Assembly: GCF_014873945.1 (NCBI RefSeq) | Contig: NZ_JADBEC010000002.1 | Location: 1,488,001 to 1,552,000 of the forward strand | Direction of reading: 5' to 3' | DNA: 64,000 nt | Origin: Rhizobium viscosum | Lineage (GTDB): Bacteria > Pseudomonadota > Alphaproteobacteria > Rhizobiales > Rhizobiaceae | Shown here: positions 51,969 through 61,132 of the stretch, piece after piece | Layout of the letters: every line of letters starts with the position of its first letter | How positions within the stretch are numbered: position 1 is the stretch's first letter | Notes under the pieces: generated by a model | The model's database searches: none | What the model saw: the letters and a program-made list of their open reading frames with translations, nothing else | Told to the model about the DNA's origin: nothing | Program-made: the position numbers and the translations under genes

Positions 51969-52925
51969 TCAGGGCTTGTTGATGCGTCGGAAATGCTGAG
52001 CCGCGGCATCGGCAGCGCGCGAGACATCCTCCGGATTGTCGTAGAAATCGAACTGGCTGACATTGTCGAGCCAGAGCTCTGTGGCGTCACCCGTCAGAGC
52101 CGAGAAGAAGGCATGGGCGCCCTGCGGCACGGCTGCCGCCTCCGAATGGACGATCAGCAGCGGCTTGTCGAGGCGGCTGCCGAGCACGACGGAATCATAG
52201 GTCAGCCACGGCTCCCAGGAGGCGAGGTTGAACCGATTGTCATATTCGCGGATCAGCCCGCGGCCGGTTTCGGTGTAATAGGGGATCTGGTACATGAGCG
52301 CAGTCTCGTCGGTCATGCTGGCCGCCGTGATGACCTGAGGCGCACCGTTCCGTTCGGCCTCTTCGGCCCGGCGTGACCGCGCGATCAGCCTTTCGACGCC
52401 CTCTTTGCCGCCATAGACCTGCTCGACAATTTCGCCATTGTGCAGCCAGGGGGCGATCAGCGAGACGCTCCGGAAATGGGCGTTCCCGGTCGCGGCTGCC
52501 ACCATATAACCAGCCGACGCACAGATGCCGAGACCGGCGATCCTGGACGCATCGATTTCGGGCAGGCTGGCCAGATAGCCGGCGGCCGCCGAAATATCCT
52601 CGGTCTTGGCGGCCGGATCTTCCTTGAAGCGGATATCGCCGCCCGATTGCCCCCAACCGCGGAAATCGAAGGCGAGCGCCACGAAGCCGCGCTCGGCCAT
52701 TTCGCGGGCATAGAGGCCTGACATCTGCTCCTTGATCGATGTCCAGGCACCGGTGACCAGCACGCCGGGGCGCTTCTCTGCTGGCTGGAAATCGGCCGGC
52801 AGATAGAGCGTGCCGGCGAGTGTCGTTCCCTCATTCTCGAAGGAAACCTGCCGCGTCTTGATATCGGCGGCAAAGGCGCTCGCGCTCAGGGCCGCACCGA
52901 TCATCGAAAGAGCAAGGCGTCTCAT
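51969..52925 (-). CDS. Secreted alpha/beta hydrolase (dienelactone-hydrolase-like)
   Basis: Hydrolase of 318 residues with a signal peptide (MRRLALSMIGAALSASAFAA). The oxyanion region is GVLVTGAWTSIKEQMSG and the nucleophile elbow GLGICASAGYM, where a Cys takes the position usually held by Ser, as in dienelactone hydrolases. Asp and His candidates lie in the last third. It heads the trio with the two SnoaL-like genes. Confidence 0.82.
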   Translation of the reverse strand: MRRLALSMIGAALSASAFAADIKTRQVSFENEGTTLAGTLYLPADFQPAEKRPGVLVTGAWTSIKEQMSGLYAREMAERGFVALAFDFRGWGQSGGDIRFKEDPAAKTEDISAAAGYLASLPEIDASRIAGLGICASAGYMVAAATGNAHFRSVSLIAPWLHNGEIVEQVYGGKEGVERLIARSRRAEEAERNGAPQVITAASMTDETALMYQIPYYTETGRGLIREYDNRFNLASWEPWLTYDSVVLGSRLDKPLLIVHSEAAAVPQGAHAFFSALTGDATELWLDNVSQFDFYDNPEDVSRAADAAAQHFRRINKP

Positions 52926-53177
52926 CGCAAATCCTCCATTCGCCCCTCATTGGATCGAAGGAAATTTGGCAGGAATGAGCGCCGACCGCCGGAGCCATTC
53001 TTGGCGATGAATAGGTGTTTCTTGCGTTTTGTGGCGCTCAGTTCATGCGGAAGGCGGCCGTTTCACAACCGGCATTCTGGCAGACGCGTTCGATCGGAAT
53101 GAGTGCCTTGGGATTGCGTGAAGAAGCAACATGCCGCCAAAAGGCGCCTTGGCCAGTGAAGACTCAGCGCCAGCGAC

Positions 53178-53819
53178 TTATCGCAACAGGCCGTCACTCC
53201 CGAATTCTTCCCAACCGCTGAGACCGCTCGCCACCTCGTCAGCACTTTTCTCGACTTTCTTGGTTTTCGTCTGCTTCTTCAGCGAACGCGTCAACTTTGC
53301 CTGATACGCGGCCCGTCTGCGATTTTCCGCTTTCGCCGTCGCGTCTTCCTCCCGCCATTCGTCCACGGCGCCGCGATCGAGCAGATCCTCGACAACTCGG
53401 GGGTCGAATACGTGAAAGGTGATCTTCCTTGCGCGCCCTTGTAGCCTCATCGTGCGCGTTCCGGCGCTGGGTAGGCGACCGTCTTCAAGCCAGCGCTTCC
53501 GCTCTGCTGCCGTGATTGTCAGGATATCCTCGATCTCACGAGGAATGACTGGAAGGCTTGCGATGCCATCCAGGGCGCTGGAAACGGCCGATGCCGTTGC
53601 TCTGAATGCTGTCTTCGAACTCTCTGGCATTACAAGGATGAGCCCGCCTGCCTGCATATCCAGTGATTTCCGGACCGGAGCTGGTAGTCGGGAGCGGATT
53701 TCCTGCAGGATTCCCTTCACTCTGACACCGGATCCGAGGGTCGCAGCGACTGGAAGCGACCACTCCCTGATCAGTTCGGGATCGTCGCTTTCCTTCTTTT
53801 TCGTCTTCGTCTTGGGCAT
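53178..53819 (-). CDS. Uncharacterised basic protein with Lys-rich ends
   Basis: Protein of 213 residues from MPKTKTKKKESDDPEL. Both ends are Lys-rich (KTKTKKK; KKQTKTKKVEK). The middle contains an ITAAERKRWLEDGRLPSAGT segment reminiscent of small DNA-binding/excisionase helices and a C-terminal basic helix (AENRRRAAYQAKLTRSLKKQ). The longer upstream extension is discarded as a shadow. I do not recognise the family; nucleic-acid binding is a guess from composition. Confidence 0.6.
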   Translation of the reverse strand: MPKTKTKKKESDDPELIREWSLPVAATLGSGVRVKGILQEIRSRLPAPVRKSLDMQAGGLILVMPESSKTAFRATASAVSSALDGIASLPVIPREIEDILTITAAERKRWLEDGRLPSAGTRTMRLQGRARKITFHVFDPRVVEDLLDRGAVDEWREEDATAKAENRRRAAYQAKLTRSLKKQTKTKKVEKSADEVASGLSGWEEFGSDGLLR

Positions 53820-53902
53820 GCGCAGCAGATGGTGTCGAAGGGGCCGAGCGTCAACGGAACTCCGGGTGATTTCCCACGTTCTCGCAGCGAGGAGGAGCCC
53901 CC

Positions 53903-54223
53903 ATGTCTGTGCCAAACGAGCCCATTGTGCCGCCGCCATCACCGCCGCCCGTCGACACGCCTCCGCGCGATCCCGACCGCGCACCCGGCGAGGAACCGCT
54001 TCCCGATCCCGAACCCGACGAGGGCGCCTTTGCCAAGCGTGCGTGCTTCTGTCCATTGCCCGACCTGGGCCCTTCTTTGCAGGGGCGTTCGTCTTCAGCA
54101 GGAGGAGAGGCATTGACCACCAATTGGCGCGACGACTTGCGGCTTAAACTCGAAGATTTCGTAGTTAATGGCGCAAAACAGGTCGACGTCTATAACGCCT
54201 TCAGAAGGAACTCGACGCCCTGA
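53903..54223 (+). CDS. Proline-rich small ORF, probably disturbed
   Basis: The frame begins MSVPNEPIVPPPSPPPVDTP and continues with Pro/Asp/Glu-rich sequence to about residue 42. After that it loses character and runs into the start of the frameshifted gene at 54113 in the same frame. The first part looks like a real rhizobial Pro-rich small protein. The join suggests a small indel removed its stop. Confidence 0.35.
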   Translation: MSVPNEPIVPPPSPPPVDTPPRDPDRAPGEEPLPDPEPDEGAFAKRACFCPLPDLGPSLQGRSSSAGGEALTTNWRDDLRLKLEDFVVNGAKQVDVYNAFRRNSTP

Positions 54224-54315
54224 GAGCCGCGTACGACCGCGACCCGGATCCGACTGACGATCCCCGCGACGTCGTCGATGAACCTTCGAACGGCTGGCCC
54301 GCTTCCCAAGGCTGA
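54113..54315 (+). pseudogene. Frameshifted small hypothetical gene
   Basis: After GGAGGAGAG and a TTG start, the frame reads TTNWRDDLRLKLEDF then VVNGAKQVDVYNAF. It then continues one base out of frame as QKELDALRAAYDRDPDPTDD and DPRDVVDEPSNGWPASQG before a stop. Joining the two by a single-base change near 54206 gives one coherent acidic protein of about 67 residues. Family unknown. Confidence 0.5.
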
Positions 54316-54370
54316 CGACGCCTTGGGTCAGGCTGATCCGGCACCCGGCGTCGAGCAGGAGCCGCCGCTG

Positions 54371-54541
54371 AGAACGGTCATCGACTTCGGCGGGCCGAAC
54401 GTCGCCAAGGCTCTGCATGTCGGCCACCTCCGAGCGTTCGTCATCGGTGAAAGCCTGCGGCGGATCCTGGTCGAGATGGGTCACGAGGTCATCTCGGACG
54501 TTCATCTCGGCGACTGGGGCCTCAGATGGGGCCAGGCATAA
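54371..54541 (+). pseudogene. argS: Fragment of arginyl-tRNA synthetase (argS)
   Basis: The frame reads VIDFGGPNVAKALHVGHLRA, then FVIGESLRRILVEMGHEVISD and VHLGDWGLRWGQA before a stop. This is the HIGH-motif segment of ArgS (HVGH). Only about 57 of more than 550 residues remain and there is no start. It cannot be functional and must be a relic brought here by rearrangement. Confidence 0.75.
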
Positions 54542-54639
54542 GCAAGACGTCGTCCAGATTGTCGCTTCACCGTGATGACTGGTCCGGGAACTTCAGCCCG
54601 GACCGCTTTTTAGGAGAGTCGTCTACTCGGCTGCCGCTG

Positions 54640-54890
54640 CAGCCCGTTGCTGCCAACGAAATCGCGCTGAGAACTTCATCGTACAACGTCCGGCGTCGCC
54701 GCTTCCGATGCTCGGAGCCGGAGTGCCGCGCCGAGTTCTCCGTGACATCCGGGACCGTGTTTGCCAACCGCAAGCTGTCGTTCAAGAAGATCATCATGGC
54801 GATCTGGGAGGAAATCACGGCTGCCAAAGGCATGGCCGCACTTCACCTAAGCCGCAAGCTCAACGTCCAATACAAGACCGCCTATGCAGA
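54640..54890 (+). mobile_element. Fragment of an IS1595-type transposase
   Basis: The frame has RRRFRCSEPECRAEFSVTSG, TVFANRKLSFKKIIMAIWEE and AAKGMAALHLSRKLNVQYKTAY. These are the zinc-ribbon and adjoining helices of IS1595/ISXO2-like transposases. The catalytic DDE/N part is missing and the first Cys pair of the ribbon is gone. I saw no terminal inverted repeats. It abuts the argS fragment. Confidence 0.7.
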
Positions 54891-55044
54891 AGGCGTTCGA
54901 CCTGGCTGTCAATTGTTGCGGAATGAACAATAAAATAGAAACTATTCCTGCAATTGTGAGGAGTGGGAGCTGACGGCATTATCCATCCGTCAGACGAACT
55001 CAGGTTCGCCTAACGTTCTCAATGACGAAATCGCAGGACGCGAG

Positions 55045-56022
55045 ATGACTCAGAACCTTTCTTCCATGGCACGCAGGGGCGTACTGCTCTCCGCAGGCGC
55101 CGCCGCAGCGACCATGGCAATTTCGCCCACTCTCAGCTTCGCAGCCACGGCTGCTCCCGCCATCAACCAAAAAGGAAACAGGACAATGGCATATGTAACC
55201 ACCAAGGACGGCGTTGAGATCTTCTACAAGGACTGGGGTCCGAAGGACGCTCAGCCGATCGTCTTCCACCACGGTTGGCCGCTGTCGTCGGATGACTGGG
55301 ATGCCCAGATGCTGTTCTTCCTCTCCAAGGGTTATCGCGTCGTCGCCCATGATCGCCGTGGTCATGGCCGCTCTGCCCAGGTCGCCGACGGTCACGACAT
55401 GGACCATTACGCTGCTGACGCTTTCGCCGTCGTCGAAGCGCTTGACCTGAGGAACGCCGTCCATATCGGCCACTCGACGGGTGGCGGCGAGGTTGCCCGT
55501 TATGTGGCCAAGCACGGTCAGCCATCCGACCGCGTTGCCAAAGCTGTTCTCGTCTCCGCCGTCCCGCCGCTGATGCTGAAGACAGACAGCAACCCGGAAG
55601 GCCTGCCGATGGAAGTCTTCGACGGTTTCCGCTCCGCACTCGCCGCCAACCGCGCGCAGTTCTTCCGCGATGTTCCGGCCGGTCCATTCTACGGCTTCAA
55701 CCGTGATGGTGTCACAGTCCAGGAAGGCGTGATCCAGAATTGGTGGCGACAGGGCATGATGGGCGGCGCGAAGGCCCATTACGACGGCATCAAGGCCTTC
55801 TCCGAAACCGACCAGACGGAAGACCTGAAGGCCATCACCGTGCCGACGCTGGTTCTACACGGCGAAGACGACCAGATCGTGCCGATCGCAGGCTCCGCAC
55901 TGAAGTCTTCCAAGCTCCTGAAGAATGGCACGCTCAAGACCTATCCCGGCTTCTCGCACGGCATGCTGACTGTCAACGCCGATGTCCTAAATGCCGATCT
56001 CCTGGCCTTCGTGAAGGCCTGA
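55045..56022 (+). CDS. Tat-exported alpha/beta hydrolase, non-heme chloroperoxidase-like
   Basis: Protein of 325 residues with a twin-arginine-like signal (ARRGVLLSAGAAAATMAISPTLSFAATA). The chloroperoxidase/esterase fold follows: FHHGWPLSSDDWDAQM, catalytic Ser in HIGHSTGGGEVARYV, Asp in HGEDDQIVP and His in GFSHGML. Relatives act as perhydrolases or esterases. A shorter cytoplasmic form from the ATG at 55186 is possible. RidA follows about 100 bases later. Confidence 0.88.
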   Translation: MTQNLSSMARRGVLLSAGAAAATMAISPTLSFAATAAPAINQKGNRTMAYVTTKDGVEIFYKDWGPKDAQPIVFHHGWPLSSDDWDAQMLFFLSKGYRVVAHDRRGHGRSAQVADGHDMDHYAADAFAVVEALDLRNAVHIGHSTGGGEVARYVAKHGQPSDRVAKAVLVSAVPPLMLKTDSNPEGLPMEVFDGFRSALAANRAQFFRDVPAGPFYGFNRDGVTVQEGVIQNWWRQGMMGGAKAHYDGIKAFSETDQTEDLKAITVPTLVLHGEDDQIVPIAGSALKSSKLLKNGTLKTYPGFSHGMLTVNADVLNADLLAFVKA

Positions 56023-56119
56023 TCGGTCCGGCGGCGGGTGCGGCCTCCCACGCATCCGTCGCCTCCATGAACCACGAGTGCCTACTCGGCGCGCCATCAT
56101 TCAATGCAAGGAACCTATC

Positions 56120-56578
56120 ATGACGAACAGCAACCCGTCCAAGAAAGTAGAGAACCATGGCGTCGCCTGGGAGCGCGCCTTCGGATACGTTCAGGCCGTG
56201 CAGGTTAAGGACACGATCTATGTCTCGGGCCAGTTGAGCCACGATGACAACGGCAATCTTGTCGCACCGGCGGAACTCGATGAGGATAAGCGGCCTACTG
56301 ACTTCTCGCAGATGGAGAGCCAGATCCGCCAGACCTACGTCAACGCACAGACACTGCTCGCCAGATATGGTGCGACCCTCGACGATGTTGTTGAAGAGAC
56401 ACTGTATGTGCTTGATGTTCCTAGCACGTTTGCGGCCGGATCCAAGGTCCGCAAAGAGATGTACGGCACGGATGTGCCTCAGTGCGCCAGCAACCTAATC
56501 GGCGTTTCGGCGCTGGCTTTCCCCGAGCAACTCGTCGAAATCACCTTCCGGGCAATTATCAACCGTCCCACTGTCTAA
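56120..56578 (+). CDS. RidA family protein
   Basis: Protein of 152 residues from the ATG at 56120 (AAGGAA upstream). RidA/YjgF fold blocks are WERAFGYVQAVQVKDTIYVSGQLSHDDNG, YVNAQTLLARYGATLDDVVEETLYV and PQCASNLIGVSALAFPEQLVEI in pieces. The arginine usual in canonical RidA enamine deaminases is not obvious near the end, so it may belong to another Rid subgroup. Probably co-transcribed with the preceding hydrolase. Confidence 0.85.
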   Translation: MTNSNPSKKVENHGVAWERAFGYVQAVQVKDTIYVSGQLSHDDNGNLVAPAELDEDKRPTDFSQMESQIRQTYVNAQTLLARYGATLDDVVEETLYVLDVPSTFAAGSKVRKEMYGTDVPQCASNLIGVSALAFPEQLVEITFRAIINRPTV

Positions 56579-56596
56579 TTCGGCGGCAGCTACTCC

Positions 56597-57381
56597 ATGA
56601 ACCGCCGGAAGCTATTGGCCTCCGGCGGCAAACTCGTTGAAACGGTTCACACGATGCCAAAGACACCGACCGCCAATGCGGCCACACCTGCCACCATGGA
56701 ACTTACCCCCGACCTCGTCGCCACGACCATCAGAATTGTCGAAGACGAGGGACCGGAACCCAATTGGAATCCGATCTCCCCCGAGCAGCTAGACGACCTC
56801 GTCAGCAGGGTTGAGGAAGAGGCTGGTGACGGGGAGATATGGGTGTTCGCGTACGGATCCTTGATGTGGAACCCGGGCTTCGAGGTGGCCGCCAGCGAAG
56901 AGGCGTCGCTTACGGCTGGCACCGTACGTTCTCATTGAGGATTGAGCGGCTCAGGGCCACCTCCGACGCGCCCGGTCTCATGCTCGCGCTTCGGCCAGGA
57001 GGAAGCTGTTCGGGTCTTGTGCTCAAGCTTCCGTGCACTACCAAGAGGGAGAATCTGCGTACTCTTCTGGCCCGAGAGATTCGGTATGCCGAAGTGTGCG
57101 AAATGGTGCGTTGGGTTGCGGTCAAGACACCGAAGGGTGTGCGGCGGGCGCTCACGTTCTGGGCGAGCGGTAGGCAATCTCCGCTCACGGAGAAGATTCC
57201 CCTCGAAGAGGCGGCAGGGTTGATCGCGCAGGCATGTGGACCTGCCGGATCTTGCGCGGAATACCTGCATCGGACGGTTTCCGATCTGGCGGATCGCAAA
57301 ATCTATGATCGAAACCTGTGGCAGCTACAGCAAATAGTCGCAGCTAGGCTTCGAGCACGCCAACAGCATGATCGAACCTGA
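56597..57381 (+). pseudogene. chaC: Frameshifted ChaC-like gamma-glutamylcyclotransferase
   Basis: The first frame gives a leader, IVEDEGPEPNWNPISPEQLD and the substrate motif WVFAYGSLMWNPGF, then stops at 56938. The ChaC homology resumes one frame over as AYGWHRTFSLRIERLRATSD, APGLMLALRPGGSCSGLVLK and KIYDRNLWQLQQIVAARLRA, ending at 57381. The shift point is near 56900-56910. The two halves together cover a normal ChaC, so a single indel broke it (or is a sequencing error). Confidence 0.75.
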
Positions 57382-57417
57382 AACGTGCCAGATCATGGTG
57401 ACGGGCATTTGCGTGCG

Positions 57418-58317
57418 TCAGTCCAACATGACCATCTTTGCCGCGACCTGTTCCTCGAAGAACTTGGAGAATGACGCAATCCTTGGCGGGAGGGCTTGGT
57501 AGGGCGGGTAGAACAGCGTCAGCCACAGGTCCGTCGGTGCCCATCCCTTGAAGACGTGGACAAGGCGACCGCTACTGATGTGATCGGCGATGTTGAATCC
57601 TGGAAGCAGCGCAACACCCGCGCCGTCGGCGGCCATGTCTGCCAGAACCTCTCCGCTGTTCGCGCTGAAGGCTCGACCTGCCGAAATCGTGATGCTTGAC
57701 CCACCGTCCGACAGCACCCAGTTTTCACGCCGGCTTTCGCCGCTGTACGCGAGGCAGTCATCGGGCTTAAGTTCGTTCGGGTGCTGCATGTCGGCGAATC
57801 TGCTTCCGGGAGCGGCGACCAGGATGCGCGGCACCACCCGGATCTTCCTCCAGATCGTGAACTTGTCCGAAGGCTGCGACGAGATGCGGATCGCCAGATC
57901 GTAGTCGTCGTCGACGATGTTCACCAATCCATCGGACAGCGAGATCTCGAAGCTCATCTTCGGATAGCGTTCCTTGAACCCGGACAGGATAGGCGGCAGC
58001 ACCGTCTTGCCGAACCATGTCGGCGCACTGATACGCAGCCGACCCTCGTCCGCCTTGTGCGCGTTCATTACTTCGCGCCGCGCGTCTTCCAGAGTCTTGA
58101 CCGCTGGCTGGATCTGCGCAGCAAAGATCGCGCCGTCGGTCGTCAGGGACACCTGCCGGGTCGTGCGCACAAAGAGCTGTACGCCAAGTTCCGCCTCAAG
58201 GGCGGCGATCGCCCGTGTCACTGCTGCTGGTGTCATGTCCAGTTCGCGGGCGACCTGGGCGAAATTCCGCTTCTCGGCGGCAAGCAGGAAGGTTCGGAGG
58301 GCTTTGTAGTCGTTCAT
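57418..58317 (-). CDS. LysR-family transcriptional regulator
   Basis: Regulator of 299 residues. The N-terminal winged HTH is FLLAAEKRNFAQVARELDMTPAAVTRAIAALEAELGVQLFVRTTR (about 10-55) and the effector-binding domain starts near 90 (GRLRISAPTWFGKTVLPPILSGFKERYP). It is divergent from the ring-cleaving dioxygenase gene across about 120 AT-rich bases, so it most likely regulates that gene. Confidence 0.93.
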   Translation of the reverse strand: MNDYKALRTFLLAAEKRNFAQVARELDMTPAAVTRAIAALEAELGVQLFVRTTRQVSLTTDGAIFAAQIQPAVKTLEDARREVMNAHKADEGRLRISAPTWFGKTVLPPILSGFKERYPKMSFEISLSDGLVNIVDDDYDLAIRISSQPSDKFTIWRKIRVVPRILVAAPGSRFADMQHPNELKPDDCLAYSGESRRENWVLSDGGSSITISAGRAFSANSGEVLADMAADGAGVALLPGFNIADHISSGRLVHVFKGWAPTDLWLTLFYPPYQALPPRIASFSKFFEEQVAAKMVMLD

Positions 58318-58435
58318 ATCATTGTTTCAGAATTGGCAATTCAATCACAAGAAATATTGCAATTATCGACGAGGATCAACCAGTCTAAATTCATATCAAC
58401 ACATGAAGCACCAACGCCCGATGAAAGGCATCGAT

Positions 58436-59374
58436 ATGATCAAGGATATCAAGGGACTGCATCACGTGACCTCCATGGCATCGGATGCGCGGCAGAACAA
58501 CCGCTTCTTCACCGACACGCTGGGCCTGCGCCGCGTCAAGCAGACAGTCAATTTCGACGACCCGAGCGTCTATCACCTGTATTACGGCGACGAGAACGGT
58601 TCAGCCGGGACGGTCATGACTTACTTCCCGTTCCCCAACATGATGCTGGGGCGTCCGGGCGTAGGCGAGGTCGGTGAGACGCAGTTCTCGGTTCCAAAGG
58701 GCTCGCTGAAGTTCTGGCAGGATCGCTTCGCGGCTCAAGGTGTCGACGGTCTGGAAAAGGATGCTGTCTTCGGTGCCAACCGTCTTCGCTTCATGGGTCC
58801 GGATGGCGACAGCTTTGCGCTTATCGAGTCCGCCGACGACAAGCGTGCTCCATGGCTGGCGGATGGAATTCCAGATGATGCGGCGATCCGCGGTTTCGCT
58901 GGCGCACGCTTCAGCCTGCACGACACCGCTGCAACGGAGGAGTTGCTCGGCTTCATGGGCTACGAGCGCGCCGAGAAGGAGGGCGAGGTGACTCGCTTCA
59001 TCATCCCCAATGGCAATGGCAACGGAGCGGATACGATCGATCTCGCATCCCTGCCGAAAACGCCCTTCGCGCGACAGGGTGCGGGATCCGTGCACCACAT
59101 CGCATTCGCCGTCGACAACCGCGAGAAGCAGCTCGAAGTGCGCAAAGCGCTGATGGATACCGGCTATCAGGTCACGCCAGTCATCGACCGCGACTATTTC
59201 TGGGCGATCTACTTCCGCACGCCGGGCGGCATTTTGTTCGAAGTCGCGACCAATGAACCGGGCTTCAATCGCGACGAAGACACGGCTCACCTTGGGGAAG
59301 CACTCAAGCTACCGGGCCGATATGAAGCTTTCCGCGATCAGATCCAGGCAAATCTCGAGCCATTGGGTGCCTGA
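58436..59374 (+). CDS. Ring-cleaving dioxygenase-like VOC protein (MhqO type)
   Basis: Protein of 312 residues with two vicinal-oxygen-chelate modules. The first begins IKGLHHVTSMASDARQNNRFFTDTLGLRRVKQTVNFDD and the second has VHHIAFAVDN (near 215-225) and FRTPGGILFEVATNEPGF. The His and Glu metal ligands of the family are present. Relatives handle quinone/hydroquinone-like compounds. Upstream ATGs at 58403 and 58421 are alternatives. Flanked by two LysR genes. Confidence 0.88.
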   Translation: MIKDIKGLHHVTSMASDARQNNRFFTDTLGLRRVKQTVNFDDPSVYHLYYGDENGSAGTVMTYFPFPNMMLGRPGVGEVGETQFSVPKGSLKFWQDRFAAQGVDGLEKDAVFGANRLRFMGPDGDSFALIESADDKRAPWLADGIPDDAAIRGFAGARFSLHDTAATEELLGFMGYERAEKEGEVTRFIIPNGNGNGADTIDLASLPKTPFARQGAGSVHHIAFAVDNREKQLEVRKALMDTGYQVTPVIDRDYFWAIYFRTPGGILFEVATNEPGFNRDEDTAHLGEALKLPGRYEAFRDQIQANLEPLGA

Positions 59375-59537
59375 CAAACTGATGGCATTTCGAATTTTGG
59401 ACGCCGCATGTCTACCCGGCCGCGCCCAGGGTTTTTGCAGCGAAGATCTTCAAACATTCGACTACGCCTGATGCCCTTTGCAACTGATCGATAACTGAGC
59501 CCCAAGGCATTCGCACACATTCGATGGAGAGATGACA

Positions 59538-60455
59538 ATGGATCAATTGGGAGCGATCAGAGCCTTTGTTCGGGTCGTCGAGGCCGGATCCTTTGCAAAG
59601 GCTGCAGACACGATGGGTGCGCCGCGGTCGACCGTGAGTAAGCTTGTTCAGGATCTCGAGGCAAGCCTGAGCCTCAAACTGCTCGAACGCACGACACGTT
59701 CAGTCACCGTGACACCTGAGGGAGTTGCTTACTACGAGCGCGCCATTCGCCTGATCGTCGATTTCGACGAAATGAACAATGAGGCGACCCGTGGGCGCCT
59801 AGCCACCAGGGGAAAACTTCGGGTTGACGTGGGAGGGTCCTTCGCGAACGCGATTTTGATCCCTCGGTTGCCAGAGTTTTACGCGCTCTATCCAGAGATC
59901 GAGTTGCATCTTGGTGTAACAGAACGTCAGGCCGACATCGTCGAAGAGGGCATAGACTGCGTCATTCGTGCCGGCGATCTGCCCAGCGCATCTCTTGTTG
60001 CGAGGAAGTTATGCAGCGTTGAGATAGTGACCTGCGCAACCCCGGGGTACCTCGAAGAACACGGCGTGCCAGCTTCGCCATCGGATCTGCAGCGTGATCA
60101 TACTTTCGTGCAGTACTTTTATGCACGTAGTCTGAAAGCTGCACCCGTTCGACTGATTAAAGGCGATGAGAAAATCGAGTTTAACAGCCCCATCAAGCTC
60201 TCCACCAGTGATGCTACGGCGCATTTACATGGAATATTAGCGGGACTGGGTATCGGGCAGACATTTGAATTCTTGGCACGGCCCCATATCGCTCGTGGCG
60301 CCCTGGTCCCAATCATGAACGATTGGGCGCCACCACGTTATCCTGTTCACATAGTAAGGCCAGCGGGCCGGTTTCCGAGCGTTAAGTATCAGGTCTTTGC
60401 AGACTGGGTTGCGGGCGTATTCTCTGCCTACGACCATGATACCGGCACACCCTAG
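59538..60455 (+). CDS. LysR-family transcriptional regulator (second)
   Basis: Regulator of 305 residues from the second of two close ATGs (59532, 59538), preceded by TGGAGAG. HTH at about 3-60 (IRAFVRVVEAGSFAKAADTMGAPRSTVSKLVQDLEASLSLKLLERTTR), effector domain from about 90 (GKLRVDVGGSFANAILIPRLPEFYALYP). It is of the CrgA/YafC-like subgroup. It could act on the hydrolase/XapX/amidohydrolase genes downstream; targets are not shown by sequence. Confidence 0.92.
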   Translation: MDQLGAIRAFVRVVEAGSFAKAADTMGAPRSTVSKLVQDLEASLSLKLLERTTRSVTVTPEGVAYYERAIRLIVDFDEMNNEATRGRLATRGKLRVDVGGSFANAILIPRLPEFYALYPEIELHLGVTERQADIVEEGIDCVIRAGDLPSASLVARKLCSVEIVTCATPGYLEEHGVPASPSDLQRDHTFVQYFYARSLKAAPVRLIKGDEKIEFNSPIKLSTSDATAHLHGILAGLGIGQTFEFLARPHIARGALVPIMNDWAPPRYPVHIVRPAGRFPSVKYQVFADWVAGVFSAYDHDTGTP

Positions 60456-61132
60456 TGGTGGCTTTGTCCATATCCATGGATGGTTCCTCCACATTCACGG
60501 GCTTCTCCCATCTCTCCTTTGAAGATATTTCCCCCGGCTGATTTGATCCATCGTCGGACAGACGGCGCGGGAGTGGCAACGCTGTTGAGAGTAAGCAGAA
60601 GACAAAGTAATCGCGATATGGAACCCCTGCGCGTACAGCGTAGTCACCATCTAGTCGCGTCAATGCTCAACAGCAGACTGCCAAGCATTTCGCGGCTTAC
60701 ACGCCGCTCCCCTGTTGTCCAAGGGCTGTTTCGCCTCGAGCGAATCCAGCCAAATCGCTCCACGCCGTATAGCGTGAACAGTGACACTGCAAACTACCTC
60801 AGGGCCGCCTGTCCGAAGGAAATTTTCCTGAGCAAATCTAGGACCGAATGGTCGCGTAGCGCAGCCTCGTGCGACGTCCCGGGTCAACCGAACGCCAGAG
60901 TAATTATTGCGATAAAGGCAATTCATTCGCAATTAATATTCCAATTTCGCACAAGCGCAAACCACACTACGTTTCCTTTCAGCAGCCGAGGCAACCAGTG
61001 AATGGAAGCATTGGTTTCGACCCACTCAGGGCCTTACGAGCCGTGTTCCAGGACATGGTGTCCGACCAACAGGCCCTGCCCAGTTTATAACCCGCCGCAT
61101 TCGCGGTCCAAACAACCGAAGAGGAAAATCTC
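60456..61132. other. Non-coding gap between LysR and YcaC-like genes
   Basis: About 680 bases. Open frames on both strands lack start signals and family features. The stretch near 60900-60990 is AT-richer (ATAAAGGCAATTCATTCGCA region) and may hold the promoter for the downstream genes. Nothing else recognised. Confidence 0.4.

Noticed and set aside
53820..54113. N-terminal 98-residue extension of the basic protein at 53178-53819
   Set aside because: Arg-rich shadow sequence opposite the Pro-rich ORF; the Met at 53819 gives a natural Lys-rich start.
60480..61001. 173-residue plus-strand frame and 90-residue minus-strand frame after the second LysR gene
   Set aside because: No start signals, no recognisable motif, mixed composition; left as non-coding.
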